Part shown: one piece after another, positions 25,715-34,508 of the stretch
Layout: every line of letters begins with the position of its first letter
Position numbering within the stretch: the first letter of the stretch is position 1
DNA from: Candidatus Lachnoclostridium avicola
Lineage (GTDB): Bacteria; Bacillota; Clostridia; Lachnospirales; Lachnospiraceae
Direction: 5' to 3'
NCBI GenBank assembly: GCA_019114465.1
Contig: DXFM01000026.1
Location: 1 to 64,000, forward strand
DNA length: 64,000 nucleotides
The notes under the pieces: model-generated
The model's database searches: none
What the model saw: the letters and a program-made list of their open reading frames with translations, nothing else
Told to the model about the DNA's origin: nothing
Made by a program: the position numbers and the translations under genes

Positions 25715-25743
25715 TTGACAGACAGCGGTATCCCTTATATGAT
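25715..25743 (+). promoter_or_regulatory. Promoter of the lysine-riboswitch operon
   Basis: Consensus TTGACA (25715-25720), a 17-base spacer and TATGAT (25738-25743). The start near 25750 lies just before riboswitch P1. Confidence 0.88.
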
Positions 25744-25758
25744 TAAACACATAAAAAC

Positions 25759-25925
25759 GGCAATAGAGGCGCGAAGCTCAAGAGTAATCGTCCGGAGGCT
25801 GCGGAAAGCCAGGGAAGGACGGAGAAAGGGAACTTCGCCGAAACCGGCGCTGTCCGCAGGCGCTGCAGTTGGGGTACAGTCGAACAGGCTGTGCACTCTC
25901 ACCGGAAGGTGGAGGAGCTATTGCT
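25759..25925 (+). promoter_or_regulatory. Lysine riboswitch aptamer (L box) before an AGCS symporter gene
   Basis: The conserved L-box blocks are present in order: GAGGCGCGA, AAGAGTAATCG, GGAGGCTGCGGAAAG, GAAAGGGAA with CGCCGAA, TTGGGGTACAGTCG, CTCTCACCGG and GGTGGAGGAGCTA. P1 forms between GCAATAG (25760-25766) and CTATTGC (25918-25924). The 3' strand of P1 overlaps TGCTTCAT (25922-25929), which can instead pair with ATGAAGCA (25942-25949) as an antiterminator. Lysine binding should therefore favour the terminator at 25945-25975 and switch the operon off. Confidence 0.93.
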
Positions 25926-25944
25926 TCATGGGACAGGTTCGATG

Positions 25945-25975
25945 AAGCAGTGGTATATTTGTACCGCTGCTTTTT
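25945..25975 (+). terminator. Riboswitch expression-platform terminator
   Basis: AGCAGTGGTA (25946-25955) pairs with TACCGCTGCT (25962-25971), followed by TTTTT. Its 5' arm is shared with the antiterminator strand at 25942-25949. Confidence 0.9.
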
Positions 25976-26049
25976 ACATGCTGTGGCATCGCCCTTCGCC
26001 GTTTCTATCAGGTGATCCTCTCTGACCGATTACTAAGGAGGAACATGAT

Positions 26050-27540
26050 ATGATTAACTTTCTGAACTGGCTGGACGGAGTGCTCTGGGGAGTGCCCCTG
26101 ATTGTGCTGATGGTCGTCACCGGTCTGTATTTCACGGTGCGGTCTGGATTTTTCCAATTCCGCTTTTTCGGGTGGATTATGAAGCGGACGGCGGGGCAGC
26201 TGTTAAATAAGGAAGGCCGGGAGAGCGGCAGCGATGAGAAGGGAATGCTCAGCGCCTTCGAGGCCATCTCCACGGCCATCGGCGGAACGGTGGGATTCGG
26301 AAATATTGCAGGTGTGGCCACCGCTGTAGCCACGGGCGGTCCTGGTGCGGTGGTGTGGATGTGGCTCACCGCCAGCCTGGGAATGATCATCAAGCAGGTG
26401 GAGGTGACTCTGGGCTGCTATTACCGTCGGGAGAACGACAAGGGAGAGTATTACGGCGGTCCCACCTATTATATGGAACGGGGACTGGGAGCAGAAAGGG
26501 GCTGGGGACGGCTCTGGCTGGTGCCTGCGGTGATCTTCGGCATCGGCATCTTCTCCACGTTTTTTGTCACCTCCTCCAACCTGACGGCAGCTCAGGTGGT
26601 TTCAGGCGCTTTTCATATTCCGGATCTGACGTTCGGCGGGATCACGGTGGAGGGAGTCATTCTCATGGGAGTCCTTCTCAGCATCCTGACCTACATCATC
26701 ACCGGAGGCGGCACGAAGCGGATCGCCGCCATCTTCAGCAAGCTGGTGCCTTTCATGAGTATCCTCTATATTATTATGGGTATCGGCATGATTCTGGCCA
26801 ATCTCTCCGTAGTGCCGGAGGTGGTTGTGGAGATCTTCACCAATGCTTTTACAGGCACCGCCGCTGTGGGCGGCTTTGCCGGCTGTGCCGTCAGGGAGAT
26901 GATCCGGATCGGCATGGCCCGTTCCGTGTACTCCAATGAGGCCGGCTGGGGTACTTCCCCCATGATCCACGCTTCTGCGAAGACCCGTCATCCGGTGGAG
27001 CAGGGGCTGTGGGGCTCTTTCGAGGTATTTTTTGATACCTTTGTGGTCTGCTCCATCACCGCCATTTCCGTGATTTTAAGCGGACGGTGGATCGACGGCA
27101 CGGACGGCGGAACCCTGGCTCTGTCTGCCTTCTCCAGCTCTTTCGGAGTGATCGGAAGCGTTCTGCTGGCGGTGATCATGGTGATTTTTACGGTGACCAC
27201 CTCCGGAGGCTGGTTTACCTATTACCTGGCCATTCTGGAGCACTTATATAAAAAGGAAGGGCCGTTAAAGACCCTGGTGATGAAAGTATTTTACGCAGTC
27301 CGCGCCCTGCCCGGGCTTCTGTGGACCATTTATCTGGTAAAGACCGACAACCAGGGCTTTATCTGGACGCTGGTGGACATCACCTCCGCCATTCCCACTT
27401 TCATCAATGTGGCGGTGATTCTGATTCTGTCCAATCAGTATTTTGCCCTGTTAAAAGATTACAAGGCCCGTTATCTGGGAATCGGGCAGACCCAGAAAAA
27501 TGCCCGGCTGTTTTATGAGGACGGAAGAGAGGAGAAATAA
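26050..27540 (+). CDS. AGCS-family sodium:amino acid symporter
   Basis: Membrane carrier of 496 residues with about 11 helices. Family hallmarks are GTVGFGNIAGVATAVATGG near residue 78 and SNEAGWGTSPMIHASA near residue 295. Known members move alanine, glycine, or serine with sodium or protons. Here the gene sits behind a lysine riboswitch, so lysine or a lysine-related compound is a better guess for the substrate than alanine, but that is inference. GGAGG precedes ATG 26050. It is followed three bases later by an amidohydrolase gene and then a MATE gene, apparently one operon. Confidence 0.9.
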   Translation: MINFLNWLDGVLWGVPLIVLMVVTGLYFTVRSGFFQFRFFGWIMKRTAGQLLNKEGRESGSDEKGMLSAFEAISTAIGGTVGFGNIAGVATAVATGGPGAVVWMWLTASLGMIIKQVEVTLGCYYRRENDKGEYYGGPTYYMERGLGAERGWGRLWLVPAVIFGIGIFSTFFVTSSNLTAAQVVSGAFHIPDLTFGGITVEGVILMGVLLSILTYIITGGGTKRIAAIFSKLVPFMSILYIIMGIGMILANLSVVPEVVVEIFTNAFTGTAAVGGFAGCAVREMIRIGMARSVYSNEAGWGTSPMIHASAKTRHPVEQGLWGSFEVFFDTFVVCSITAISVILSGRWIDGTDGGTLALSAFSSSFGVIGSVLLAVIMVIFTVTTSGGWFTYYLAILEHLYKKEGPLKTLVMKVFYAVRALPGLLWTIYLVKTDNQGFIWTLVDITSAIPTFINVAVILILSNQYFALLKDYKARYLGIGQTQKNARLFYEDGREEK

Positions 27541-27542
27541 TT

Positions 27543-29162
27543 ATGAAAACCATTTACTACAATGGAGCTGTCTATACGGGACAGCTGCCTTTGGCGGAGG
27601 CATTTGTGGAGGAGTCAGGGGTGTTTACCTTTGCAGGCTCCAATGAGGAAGCGGTAAAAATGGCGGAGAGCGGAGACCGCCTGGTGGATCTGAAGGGAAA
27701 TTTTGTGTGCAGCGGCTTCAACGACAGCCACATGCACCTGCTGGGATTCGGAAGCGCCCTGCACTCCGCAGAGCTGGCGGCCCATACCGGCAGCCTGAAG
27801 GATATGCTGGACTGCTTAAAGACTTTCCTGGAAAATCATCCCCCCAGAGAGAACGGCTGGATCATGGGCCGGGGATGGAATCAGGATTATTTTTCCGATG
27901 AGAGCCGGATGCCGGACCGCCGGGATTTAGACCAGGTGTCCCTGGAGGTTCCCGTCTGCGCCGTGCGGGCCTGCGGCCACTGTCTGGTGGTCAACTCAAA
28001 GGCCCTGGAGATTCTGGGAATCACCGCCGGCACTCCCCAGCCGGACGGAGGACGGATCGGCATGGACGGGGAAGGACCTGACGGCCGCTTCTTTGACAAT
28101 GCCATGGATCTGGTCTACGACCGGATGCCGGCTCCCGGAAAAGAGGACGTAAAGGATATGATCCTGGCCGCCTGCCGGGCTTTAAACTCCTACGGGGTGA
28201 CCAGCAGCCAGACTGACGATTACTGTGCCTTCCGGACCGTTCCGTGGACTGTGGTCAACGAGGCATACCGGGAGCTGGAGGCAGAGGGAAAGCTGACGGT
28301 ACGGGTCTATGAGCAGAGCAATTTTGCCTCCCTGGAGACTTTAAAAGAGTTTGTGGAGGCGGGAAATAAGACGGGCTGCGGAACGGATTTGTTCCGCATC
28401 GGTCCCCTGAAAATGCTGGGAGACGGAGCCCTGGGAGCCAGGACCGCTTATTTAAGCCGTCCTTACGCCGACGATCCCTCCACCTGCGGAATTCCGGTGT
28501 TCAGTCAGGAGACCATGGACGAGATGATCGGATATGCCAACGCCCAGGGAATGCAGGCGGCGGTTCACGCCATCGGGGACGCCTGCCTGGACCGGGTGTT
28601 AAATGCCTATGAGAAGGCTCTGAAAGATCATCCCAGGACGGATCACCGCCACGGCATCGTCCACTGCCAGATCACCCGGCCGGACCAGCTGGAACGGATC
28701 CTGAAGCTGGGACTTCACGTCTATGCCCAGAGCATTTTCCTGGACTATGACATTCACATTGTAAAAGAGCGGGTGGGAGAGGAACTGGCCTCCACCAGCT
28801 ACAGCTGGAAGACCCTGTTAAAGGGCGGCGGAACGGTGAGCAACGGCACCGACTGTCCGGTGGAGCTGCCGGACGCCATGGCCGGCATCCAGTGCGCCGT
28901 CACCAGAAAGACCCTGCGGGATCAGGTCGGTCCTTATCTGCCGGATCAGAGCTTCACCGTGCAGGAGGCTCTGGACAGCTATACGTCGGCGGGAGCTTAC
29001 GCCAGCTTTGAGGAGAACCGGAAAGGGAAGATCGCTCCGGGAATGCTGGCAGATTTTGTGGTTCTCGGCCGGAACCCCTTCGAGACGGAGGAGACGGCAT
29101 TAAAAGATATTCCGGTGCTGGCCACCTGTTTAGGCGGAACGATGGTGTACCAGGCCCGGTGA
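27543..29162 (+). CDS. YtcJ-like metal-dependent amidohydrolase
   Basis: Amidohydrolase-superfamily enzyme of 539 residues. The metal motif HMH is in GFNDSHMHLLGFG near residue 60; later ligands are in HAIGDACLDRV, HGIVHCQI and NGTDCPVE. Length and domain plan fit the YtcJ/AmiD-like family (N-substituted formamide deformylase type), which hydrolyses N-acyl or formyl amides. It starts just after the AGCS stop with GAGGAG upstream. In this riboswitch operon it could release lysine or an amine from an imported N-acyl compound. No signal peptide. Confidence 0.88.
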   Translation: MKTIYYNGAVYTGQLPLAEAFVEESGVFTFAGSNEEAVKMAESGDRLVDLKGNFVCSGFNDSHMHLLGFGSALHSAELAAHTGSLKDMLDCLKTFLENHPPRENGWIMGRGWNQDYFSDESRMPDRRDLDQVSLEVPVCAVRACGHCLVVNSKALEILGITAGTPQPDGGRIGMDGEGPDGRFFDNAMDLVYDRMPAPGKEDVKDMILAACRALNSYGVTSSQTDDYCAFRTVPWTVVNEAYRELEAEGKLTVRVYEQSNFASLETLKEFVEAGNKTGCGTDLFRIGPLKMLGDGALGARTAYLSRPYADDPSTCGIPVFSQETMDEMIGYANAQGMQAAVHAIGDACLDRVLNAYEKALKDHPRTDHRHGIVHCQITRPDQLERILKLGLHVYAQSIFLDYDIHIVKERVGEELASTSYSWKTLLKGGGTVSNGTDCPVELPDAMAGIQCAVTRKTLRDQVGPYLPDQSFTVQEALDSYTSAGAYASFEENRKGKIAPGMLADFVVLGRNPFETEETALKDIPVLATCLGGTMVYQAR

Positions 29163-29175
29163 GGGAGATGAACGT

Positions 29176-30585
29176 ATGAAACAGGAAAATGAGGAGGAGA
29201 GAGAACAGGTCTTTGAACGTCTTCCCGTACCCCAGGCTCTGCGGGTGATGATTGTACCGGCGGTGATCAGTCAGCTGATCGTGCTGATCTACAACATGGC
29301 GGACACGTTCTATGTGGGACGGACGGGAAATCCCTATATGGTGGCGGGGACGTCCCTGATTCTGCCGGTGTTTAACATTACGCTTTGCCTGGCGGGCCTG
29401 GCGGGAGTGGGCGGAGGCGCCCTGATCTCCCGGCTGCTGGGACAGGGGAGAGAGGGAGAAGCCAGGAGGGTGAGCGTATTTTCCCTTTATCTGGGAATCT
29501 CCATCGCCGCACTGTTTTCCGTGGGGATGGCAGTCTTTATGGAACCGGTGCTGGGAATTCTGGGGGCTGGAGAGAACACCTACGGATACGCCAGGCAGTA
29601 TGCTCTGTGCGTTATTGTGGCAGGGGGAGTGCCCACGGTGCTCTCCAACGTCCTGGCCAATCTGATCCGCAGTGTGGGCCGGTCCAGGGAGGCAGGCGCG
29701 GGAATCGTGCTGGGCGGCGTGCTGAACATCATTCTGGATCCGGTGTTTATGTTTCTGCTGCTGCCGGACGGATACGAGGTGCTGGGGGCGGGAATCGCCA
29801 CCTGTCTGTCCAACTGCATTGCCTGCCTGTATTTTCTCACAGTGCTGGCCCGCATGGGACGTCAGTCGGTGATCACCTTCCGGCTGGGGGCCGGCATGGC
29901 GGAGAAGGCCAGTGTGGCCGCCGTATTTGCTGTGGGCATCCCCTCCGCCGTCGCTTCCCTGCTGTTTGATCTGGATTATATTGTGATTGACCGGCTGATA
30001 GTGTCCTACCATGACCTGGCCCTGGCTGCCATCGGGATTGTCCTGAAGGTGGAGCGTTTTCCCCTCAATGTGGGAATCGGAATCTGTCAGGGAATGATGC
30101 CCCTGGTGGCCTACAGTTATGCCGCAGGCAGCCACAGCCGGATGAAAGAGATCATCCGCCGTTCCAGAGGGCTGGGGCTTCTGGTGGCGGCGGTGAGCAT
30201 CACCCTGTACGAGATATTTGCCCCTCAGTTTGTGAGAATCTTTATCTCCGATGCCCAGACGGTGGAGATGGCCTCCCGGTTTCTCCGGATCCGGGTTCTG
30301 GCCACCCCGCTCATGTTCCTCAGCTTTTTTACGGTTTATCTGTTTCAGGCTTTTGGCATGGGAAGAAAATCCCTGTTCCTTGGCGTCACGCGGTGGCTGG
30401 TGTTTAACATTCCCATGCTGTTTCTGCTGAACGCCGTGTTTGGAATGTACGGCATCGTCTGGTCTCAGGCAGCGGCGGATGTGTTTACGGTGGCATTGTC
30501 CTTTTACGTGTATGGAAAGTACGGCCCGGCGGCCCGGGCACCGGAAAAAGCCTCCGGCGGCGGAAAGGTACAGAAAAGTTTATAA
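29176..30585 (+). CDS. MATE-family efflux transporter
   Basis: Membrane protein of 469 residues with 12 predicted helices in two MatE repeats (QLIVLIYNMADTFYVGRTGN near residue 36 is a typical MATE opening). It should export a cation, drug or metabolite using sodium or proton gradients. It lies 13 bp after the amidohydrolase gene with no own promoter seen, so it should follow the lysine riboswitch. Whether it exports lysine or a breakdown product is not visible. Confidence 0.9.
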   Translation: MKQENEEEREQVFERLPVPQALRVMIVPAVISQLIVLIYNMADTFYVGRTGNPYMVAGTSLILPVFNITLCLAGLAGVGGGALISRLLGQGREGEARRVSVFSLYLGISIAALFSVGMAVFMEPVLGILGAGENTYGYARQYALCVIVAGGVPTVLSNVLANLIRSVGRSREAGAGIVLGGVLNIILDPVFMFLLLPDGYEVLGAGIATCLSNCIACLYFLTVLARMGRQSVITFRLGAGMAEKASVAAVFAVGIPSAVASLLFDLDYIVIDRLIVSYHDLALAAIGIVLKVERFPLNVGIGICQGMMPLVAYSYAAGSHSRMKEIIRRSRGLGLLVAAVSITLYEIFAPQFVRIFISDAQTVEMASRFLRIRVLATPLMFLSFFTVYLFQAFGMGRKSLFLGVTRWLVFNIPMLFLLNAVFGMYGIVWSQAAADVFTVALSFYVYGKYGPAARAPEKASGGGKVQKSL

Positions 30586-30637
30586 ATTTTTTATATTTTT
30601 GTTACGTATTTGTTAGAATCAACAGGTAAAGTTAAAG

Positions 30638-30719
30638 AAGTTTCGGGCATATCCTGAAACTTGCTACCACGGTGAAGGCGTCAGGCATGGATGGTTCGGT
30701 CCGTTCCTGGCGCCTTTTT
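30638..30719 (+). terminator. Tandem hairpins with terminator before a histidine kinase gene
   Basis: Hairpin one: AAGTTTCGGG (30638-30647) with CCTGAAACTT (30653-30662), 10 bp. Hairpin two: AGGCGTCAGG (30676-30685) with CCTGGCGCCT (30706-30715), 10 bp including one G-U, followed by TTTTT. It may end the MATE operon, or form an attenuator for the kinase gene, whose start is only 27 bases further on. I cannot match it to a known riboswitch. Confidence 0.7.
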
Positions 30720-30745
30720 CCGCAGAACAAAAGCAGGAGGCAGCC

Positions 30746-32308
30746 ATGACGATCAAGAAAAAAATCCGTCTTTCCAATATTCTGATGGTCCTCATTCCCA
30801 TTGGGGTGACGGCCCTGGTATTCGGCATCTGCATGCAGACCTTTCTGGGAGATTACTGGCACTCCCTGGAGGTGATGTACCGGGATGAAAAAGGGATTCA
30901 GTCGGCCCAGAGCCTGATCTACACCTACCAGCGGGAGCTGTGGGAGGTCAACTGGGGGGATGAAGTTCCCACCCAGGCGGGGGAACCCATCCGCCAGAAC
31001 GAGGAAATGCTCCACATGGAGAAAAAGCTTTCCGCCATGGGATACCACATTATGGTGAAAAAGAACGACAACGTGGTCTACACCAATATCCCGGAGGAGG
31101 AGCTGAGGGCGGCTGCCGCTGTCACCGGGGAGATCCTCTGGTCGGCAAGCACCATGACGGTGAGCGCGGAGGATATTTCCATCGTCAAAAATACCTTCGC
31201 CCACGGGGGGAAGGAGTTCGCCGTGATCGCGGTCAACAGCCAGCCGGGGGAGCAGAAGGTGGAATCCTATTTTCAGGCCTACATTCTCCGATATGTGGGA
31301 ATTATCGTGCTGGTATTTTTTCTCATGACTATTTTTGTGAATATGATCCTGTCCCGGTGGATTTCAAGGAGCGTGCTGGTGCCCCTGGAGAAGCTGCGGG
31401 AGGGGACCAGAAAAATCCGGGACGGCAATCTGGACACGGAGGTGGACTACCGCCGGGACGATGAGTTTGGTCAGGTGTGCAGGGATTTTGACGAAATGAG
31501 GGAGCATTTAAAACAGTCGGTGGAGCAGCGGATCCAGGATGAGAAGCGGCGGCGGGAGATGATTTCCGGCATCTCCCACGATTTGAGAACGCCCCTCACC
31601 TCCATCAGCGGTTATCTGGACGGACTGCTGGAGGGGATCGCCGACACCGGGGAAAAGCAGCTTCGGTATCTTCGCGCCATGAAAATCCGGACGGAGGATT
31701 TAAAGCGGCTGGTGGACAGCCTGTCGGAATACAACCGCCTGGAAAGCCGCGGACTGCAGTGCCGGCTGGAGCCTGGGGATCTGAGACTGTTTCTGGAGGA
31801 ATACGCGGCCGGATGCCGGGAGGAGGCAGACCGGAATCAGGTGGAGATCCGGCTGGAGCTGGAAGAGACGCCCTGTGTGGTGGCGATGGACCAGTACGAG
31901 CTGAGAAGAGTCTTTGACAATCTGCTGACCAATACGGTCCGCTACCGGGAGAGCTCCCGGTCCCTGGTGGTGATTGAGGAGACAAAAGAAGAAAAAGAAA
32001 GGCAGGCCAGAGTGGTCTGCCGGGACGACGGGCCGGGGGTGCCGGAGGAGAGCCTGGACCGGATCTTTGAGACCTTCTACCGGCTGGACAGCGCCAGAAG
32101 CCGCTCCGGGGAGGGAAGCGGCATCGGACTGGCCATTGTAAAGGAGATCATCGAAGCCCACGGCGGCACGGTGCGGGCGGAAAACCGGGGCGGACTGGCC
32201 ATTATTATCCTTCTTCCCCTGGCAGAGGGCCAGGCGGAGACTGCTTCGTCCTCGTCTGACGGAGATGTCAGCGGCGCTCCTTCTGGGGAAGTTCATTCCA
32301 GAGAGTGA
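30746..32308 (+). CDS. Orphan sensor histidine kinase
   Basis: Membrane kinase of 520 residues. Transmembrane helices lie near residues 11-33 and 175-198 around a short external sensor. A HAMP domain follows, then the phospho-His in ISGISHDLRTPLTSIS near residue 280, an N box DNLLTNTVRY and a G box GEGSGIGLAIVKEI. No response regulator gene is adjacent; the upstream genes belong to the riboswitch operon. AGGAGG precedes ATG 30746. The last 41 bp overlap the convergent EamA gene. Confidence 0.92.
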   Translation: MTIKKKIRLSNILMVLIPIGVTALVFGICMQTFLGDYWHSLEVMYRDEKGIQSAQSLIYTYQRELWEVNWGDEVPTQAGEPIRQNEEMLHMEKKLSAMGYHIMVKKNDNVVYTNIPEEELRAAAAVTGEILWSASTMTVSAEDISIVKNTFAHGGKEFAVIAVNSQPGEQKVESYFQAYILRYVGIIVLVFFLMTIFVNMILSRWISRSVLVPLEKLREGTRKIRDGNLDTEVDYRRDDEFGQVCRDFDEMREHLKQSVEQRIQDEKRRREMISGISHDLRTPLTSISGYLDGLLEGIADTGEKQLRYLRAMKIRTEDLKRLVDSLSEYNRLESRGLQCRLEPGDLRLFLEEYAAGCREEADRNQVEIRLELEETPCVVAMDQYELRRVFDNLLTNTVRYRESSRSLVVIEETKEEKERQARVVCRDDGPGVPEESLDRIFETFYRLDSARSRSGEGSGIGLAIVKEIIEAHGGTVRAENRGGLAIIILLPLAEGQAETASSSSDGDVSGAPSGEVHSRE

Positions 32309-33143
32309 AGCCCAGGATCATCACCCCGCCCAGAGCCTGGGCAGGAGTCATGGGCTCGCCCAGCAGGAGAACGGAGATGAGAGTTGCCACCAGAGGGTCC
32401 ATGTAGCTTAAGACAGCAGTCTCCTGCCCGCTTAAATCTTTCAGGGAGGAGAAGTACATGCAGTAGGTGATGCCGGTGTGAACCAGGCCCACGATGAGCA
32501 TGCAGATCCATCCCCGGCCGTCCAGACTTCCCAGGTGGAAGCCGCCGGTGAGGGCCACGTAGGGCAGCAGGATGAGGATGGCGCCGCCGAACTGGATCAG
32601 AGTGCGGTGGATGCCGGTCACCTGGCGGATAAATTTATTCATCAGGATGACGGTGGCGTAGAAGACGGCGGCGCCCAGACCGAAGAGGACGCCGATGAGA
32701 TCCGTTCCATTGCCGGCTCCGCCGGCGCCGATGATCAGCACCAGTCCTGCGGTGGACATGACAAAGCAGATGAGCTGCCGGGGCGTCATTTTTTCCCGAA
32801 ACAGGATGGGACAGGCCACGATGACGATCACCGGGGCAAAGTAGTAGCTGAGAGTGGCCATGGAGATGGTGGTGAACCGGTAGGCCTGAAACAGCAGCAC
32901 CCAGTTGATGCCCATGGCCATGCCGGAGACGATCAGCAGGGGAAGCTCCCTGCGGATGGTCCCTATGGGGAGAGACTGACCGGTGACGGTGAGATAGACA
33001 AGGATCAGAGCAGCTGCCAGGACGGCCCGGTACAGGGCCAGCTCGCCGGAGCTCAAGGAGATATTGCGGGTAAACAGTCCCAGAGTTCCGAATATGATCA
33101 TGGAAGCGGTGAGAAGCAGCCGGGAACTTGGATGAATTTTCAC
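32268..33143 (-). CDS. EamA/DMT-family transporter
   Basis: Membrane carrier of 291 residues with ten predicted helices in two EamA repeats. An FTLWNE motif lies near the C-terminus. Such proteins export metabolites such as amino acids or nucleosides. GTG at 33143 follows AGGAGG by nine bases. It has its own promoter at 33218-33246. Its 3' end overlaps the kinase gene by 41 bp, tail to tail. Substrate unknown. Confidence 0.88.
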   Translation of the reverse strand: MKIHPSSRLLLTASMIIFGTLGLFTRNISLSSGELALYRAVLAAALILVYLTVTGQSLPIGTIRRELPLLIVSGMAMGINWVLLFQAYRFTTISMATLSYYFAPVIVIVACPILFREKMTPRQLICFVMSTAGLVLIIGAGGAGNGTDLIGVLFGLGAAVFYATVILMNKFIRQVTGIHRTLIQFGGAILILLPYVALTGGFHLGSLDGRGWICMLIVGLVHTGITYCMYFSSLKDLSGQETAVLSYMDPLVATLISVLLLGEPMTPAQALGGVMILGFTLWNELPQKERR

Positions 33144-33217
33144 AGTGTTGTCCTCCTGTTGTATGATAGTATTTTGTATTCTGCGGGATTTCTGTCCGGA
33201 TGGACATGTCCTCTGAA

Positions 33218-33246
33218 AGTATAAAACGGCTGTGCTGGCTGTGCAA
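33218..33246 (-). promoter_or_regulatory. Promoter of the EamA gene
   Basis: On the minus strand, TTGCAC (33246-33241), a 17-base spacer and TATACT (33223-33218). The leader contains the palindrome GGACATGTCC. Confidence 0.75.
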
Positions 33247-33270
33247 CCGTTCTTTTTTTTACAAAAATAA

Positions 33271-33301
33271 TTGACTTAAAGCAAACTTTAAGGAATATAA
33301 T
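33271..33301 (+). promoter_or_regulatory. MerR/NmlR-type promoter with palindrome in a 19-bp spacer
   Basis: TTGACT (33271-33276) and TATAAT (33296-33301) are 19 bases apart. The spacer holds a perfect palindrome, CTTAAAG-CAAA-CTTTAAG (33275-33292). Long spacers with central palindromes are the hallmark of promoters activated by MerR-family proteins, and this sequence resembles the sites of NmlR/AdhR, which respond to aldehydes. No merR gene is seen in the window. Confidence 0.8.
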
Positions 33302-33368
33302 GAAGCCAGCTCCGGGGGAGCATTCCTGTCCGTTCTCCCGGAATCACAGAGAAAGAGGGGTAAGACAT

Positions 33369-34502
33369 ATGATTTACAGAAAATTTCAGGATCTGAAGCT
33401 GTCCGCTCTCGGCATGGGGGCCATGCGCCTTCCGGTGATTGATGGAGATGACTCCAGAGTGGACGAGGAGAAGACTCAGGCCATGGTGGATCTGGCCATG
33501 AAGCAGGGCGTCAACTATTACGATACCGCCTGGGGTTATCATGGCGGCCAGTCGGAGCTGGTGATGGGCCGCGCCTTAAAGAAATACCCCAGAAACAGTT
33601 TTTATCTGGCCACCAAATTTCCCGGCTACGACCTGTCCAATATGGATAAGGTAAAAGAGATTTTTGAAAAGCAGCTGGAAAAATGCGGAGTGGATTATTT
33701 TGATTTCTACCTGTTCCACAACGTGTGCGAGATGAACATCGACGCCTATCTGGATCCCAAATACGGCATTTTCGATTATTTGATGGAGCAGAAGAAGAAC
33801 GGCAGGATCCGCCATCTGGGCTTTTCCGCCCACGGGAGCGTGGAAGTGATGCGCCGTTTCCTAGAAGCTTACGGAAAAGAGATGGAGTTCTGCCAGATCC
33901 AGTTAAACTATCTGGACTGGGAGTTCCAGGATGCCAAAGAGAAGGTGGAGCTTGTCAGCGGATACAGCATTCCGGTGTGGGTGATGGAGCCTCTCCGGGG
34001 CGGAAAGCTGGCTTCCCTGGCAAAGGAGGATGAGGAGAAGTTAAAGGCGCTCCGCCCGAATGAGAAGATTCCGGCCTGGGCCTTCCGGTTCCTTCAGTCC
34101 ATTCCCCAGGTGACCATGGTGCTCTCCGGCATGTCCAATATGGAGCAGATGGAGGAGAACATCCGCACCTTTGAGGAGGATCGTCCCCTGAATGAGGAGG
34201 AGATGAAGACCCTGCTCTCCATCGCCCACGAGATGGTGGGAAAGATCGCCCTTCCCTGCACTGCCTGCCACTACTGCGTGAGCCACTGTCCCCAGGGACT
34301 GGACATTCCCAACCTGCTGAGCCTGTACAACGAGCACTGCTTCACCGGCGGCGGATTTATCGCTCCCATGGCCCTGTCTGCCATTCCGAAGGACAAGTGG
34401 CCCAGCGCCTGCATCGGCTGCCGCAGCTGTGAGGCGGTATGTCCCCAGCAGATCAAAATCTCTGAGGCTATGGCGGACTTTGCCGGAAAACTGGAGGGAT
34501 AA
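33369..34502 (+). CDS. Aldo/keto reductase with C-terminal ferredoxin domain
   Basis: Oxidoreductase of 377 residues. The N-terminal TIM barrel keeps the catalytic Asp/Tyr region (NYYDTAWGYHGG), the Lys (YLATKFPG) and the His (FYLFHNVCEM). The C-terminal 100 residues carry two [4Fe-4S] motifs: CTACHYCVSHCP and CIGCRSCEAVCP. This AKR-ferredoxin class is common in anaerobes and may use ferredoxin rather than only NADPH. ATG 33369 follows AGAGGGG. It is the first of two adjacent AKR genes behind the MerR-like promoter, which suggests aldehyde detoxification. Confidence 0.92.
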   Translation: MIYRKFQDLKLSALGMGAMRLPVIDGDDSRVDEEKTQAMVDLAMKQGVNYYDTAWGYHGGQSELVMGRALKKYPRNSFYLATKFPGYDLSNMDKVKEIFEKQLEKCGVDYFDFYLFHNVCEMNIDAYLDPKYGIFDYLMEQKKNGRIRHLGFSAHGSVEVMRRFLEAYGKEMEFCQIQLNYLDWEFQDAKEKVELVSGYSIPVWVMEPLRGGKLASLAKEDEEKLKALRPNEKIPAWAFRFLQSIPQVTMVLSGMSNMEQMEENIRTFEEDRPLNEEEMKTLLSIAHEMVGKIALPCTACHYCVSHCPQGLDIPNLLSLYNEHCFTGGGFIAPMALSAIPKDKWPSACIGCRSCEAVCPQQIKISEAMADFAGKLEG

Positions 34503-34508
34503 CCGGAG

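Noticed and set aside
24446-25750. Minus-strand frame of 434 codons opposite the MFS gene
   Set aside because: Low-complexity antisense product; the MFS frame has promoter and membrane segments.
28954-30135. Minus-strand frame of 393 codons opposite amidohydrolase and MATE genes
   Set aside because: Crosses two real genes, with no motif.
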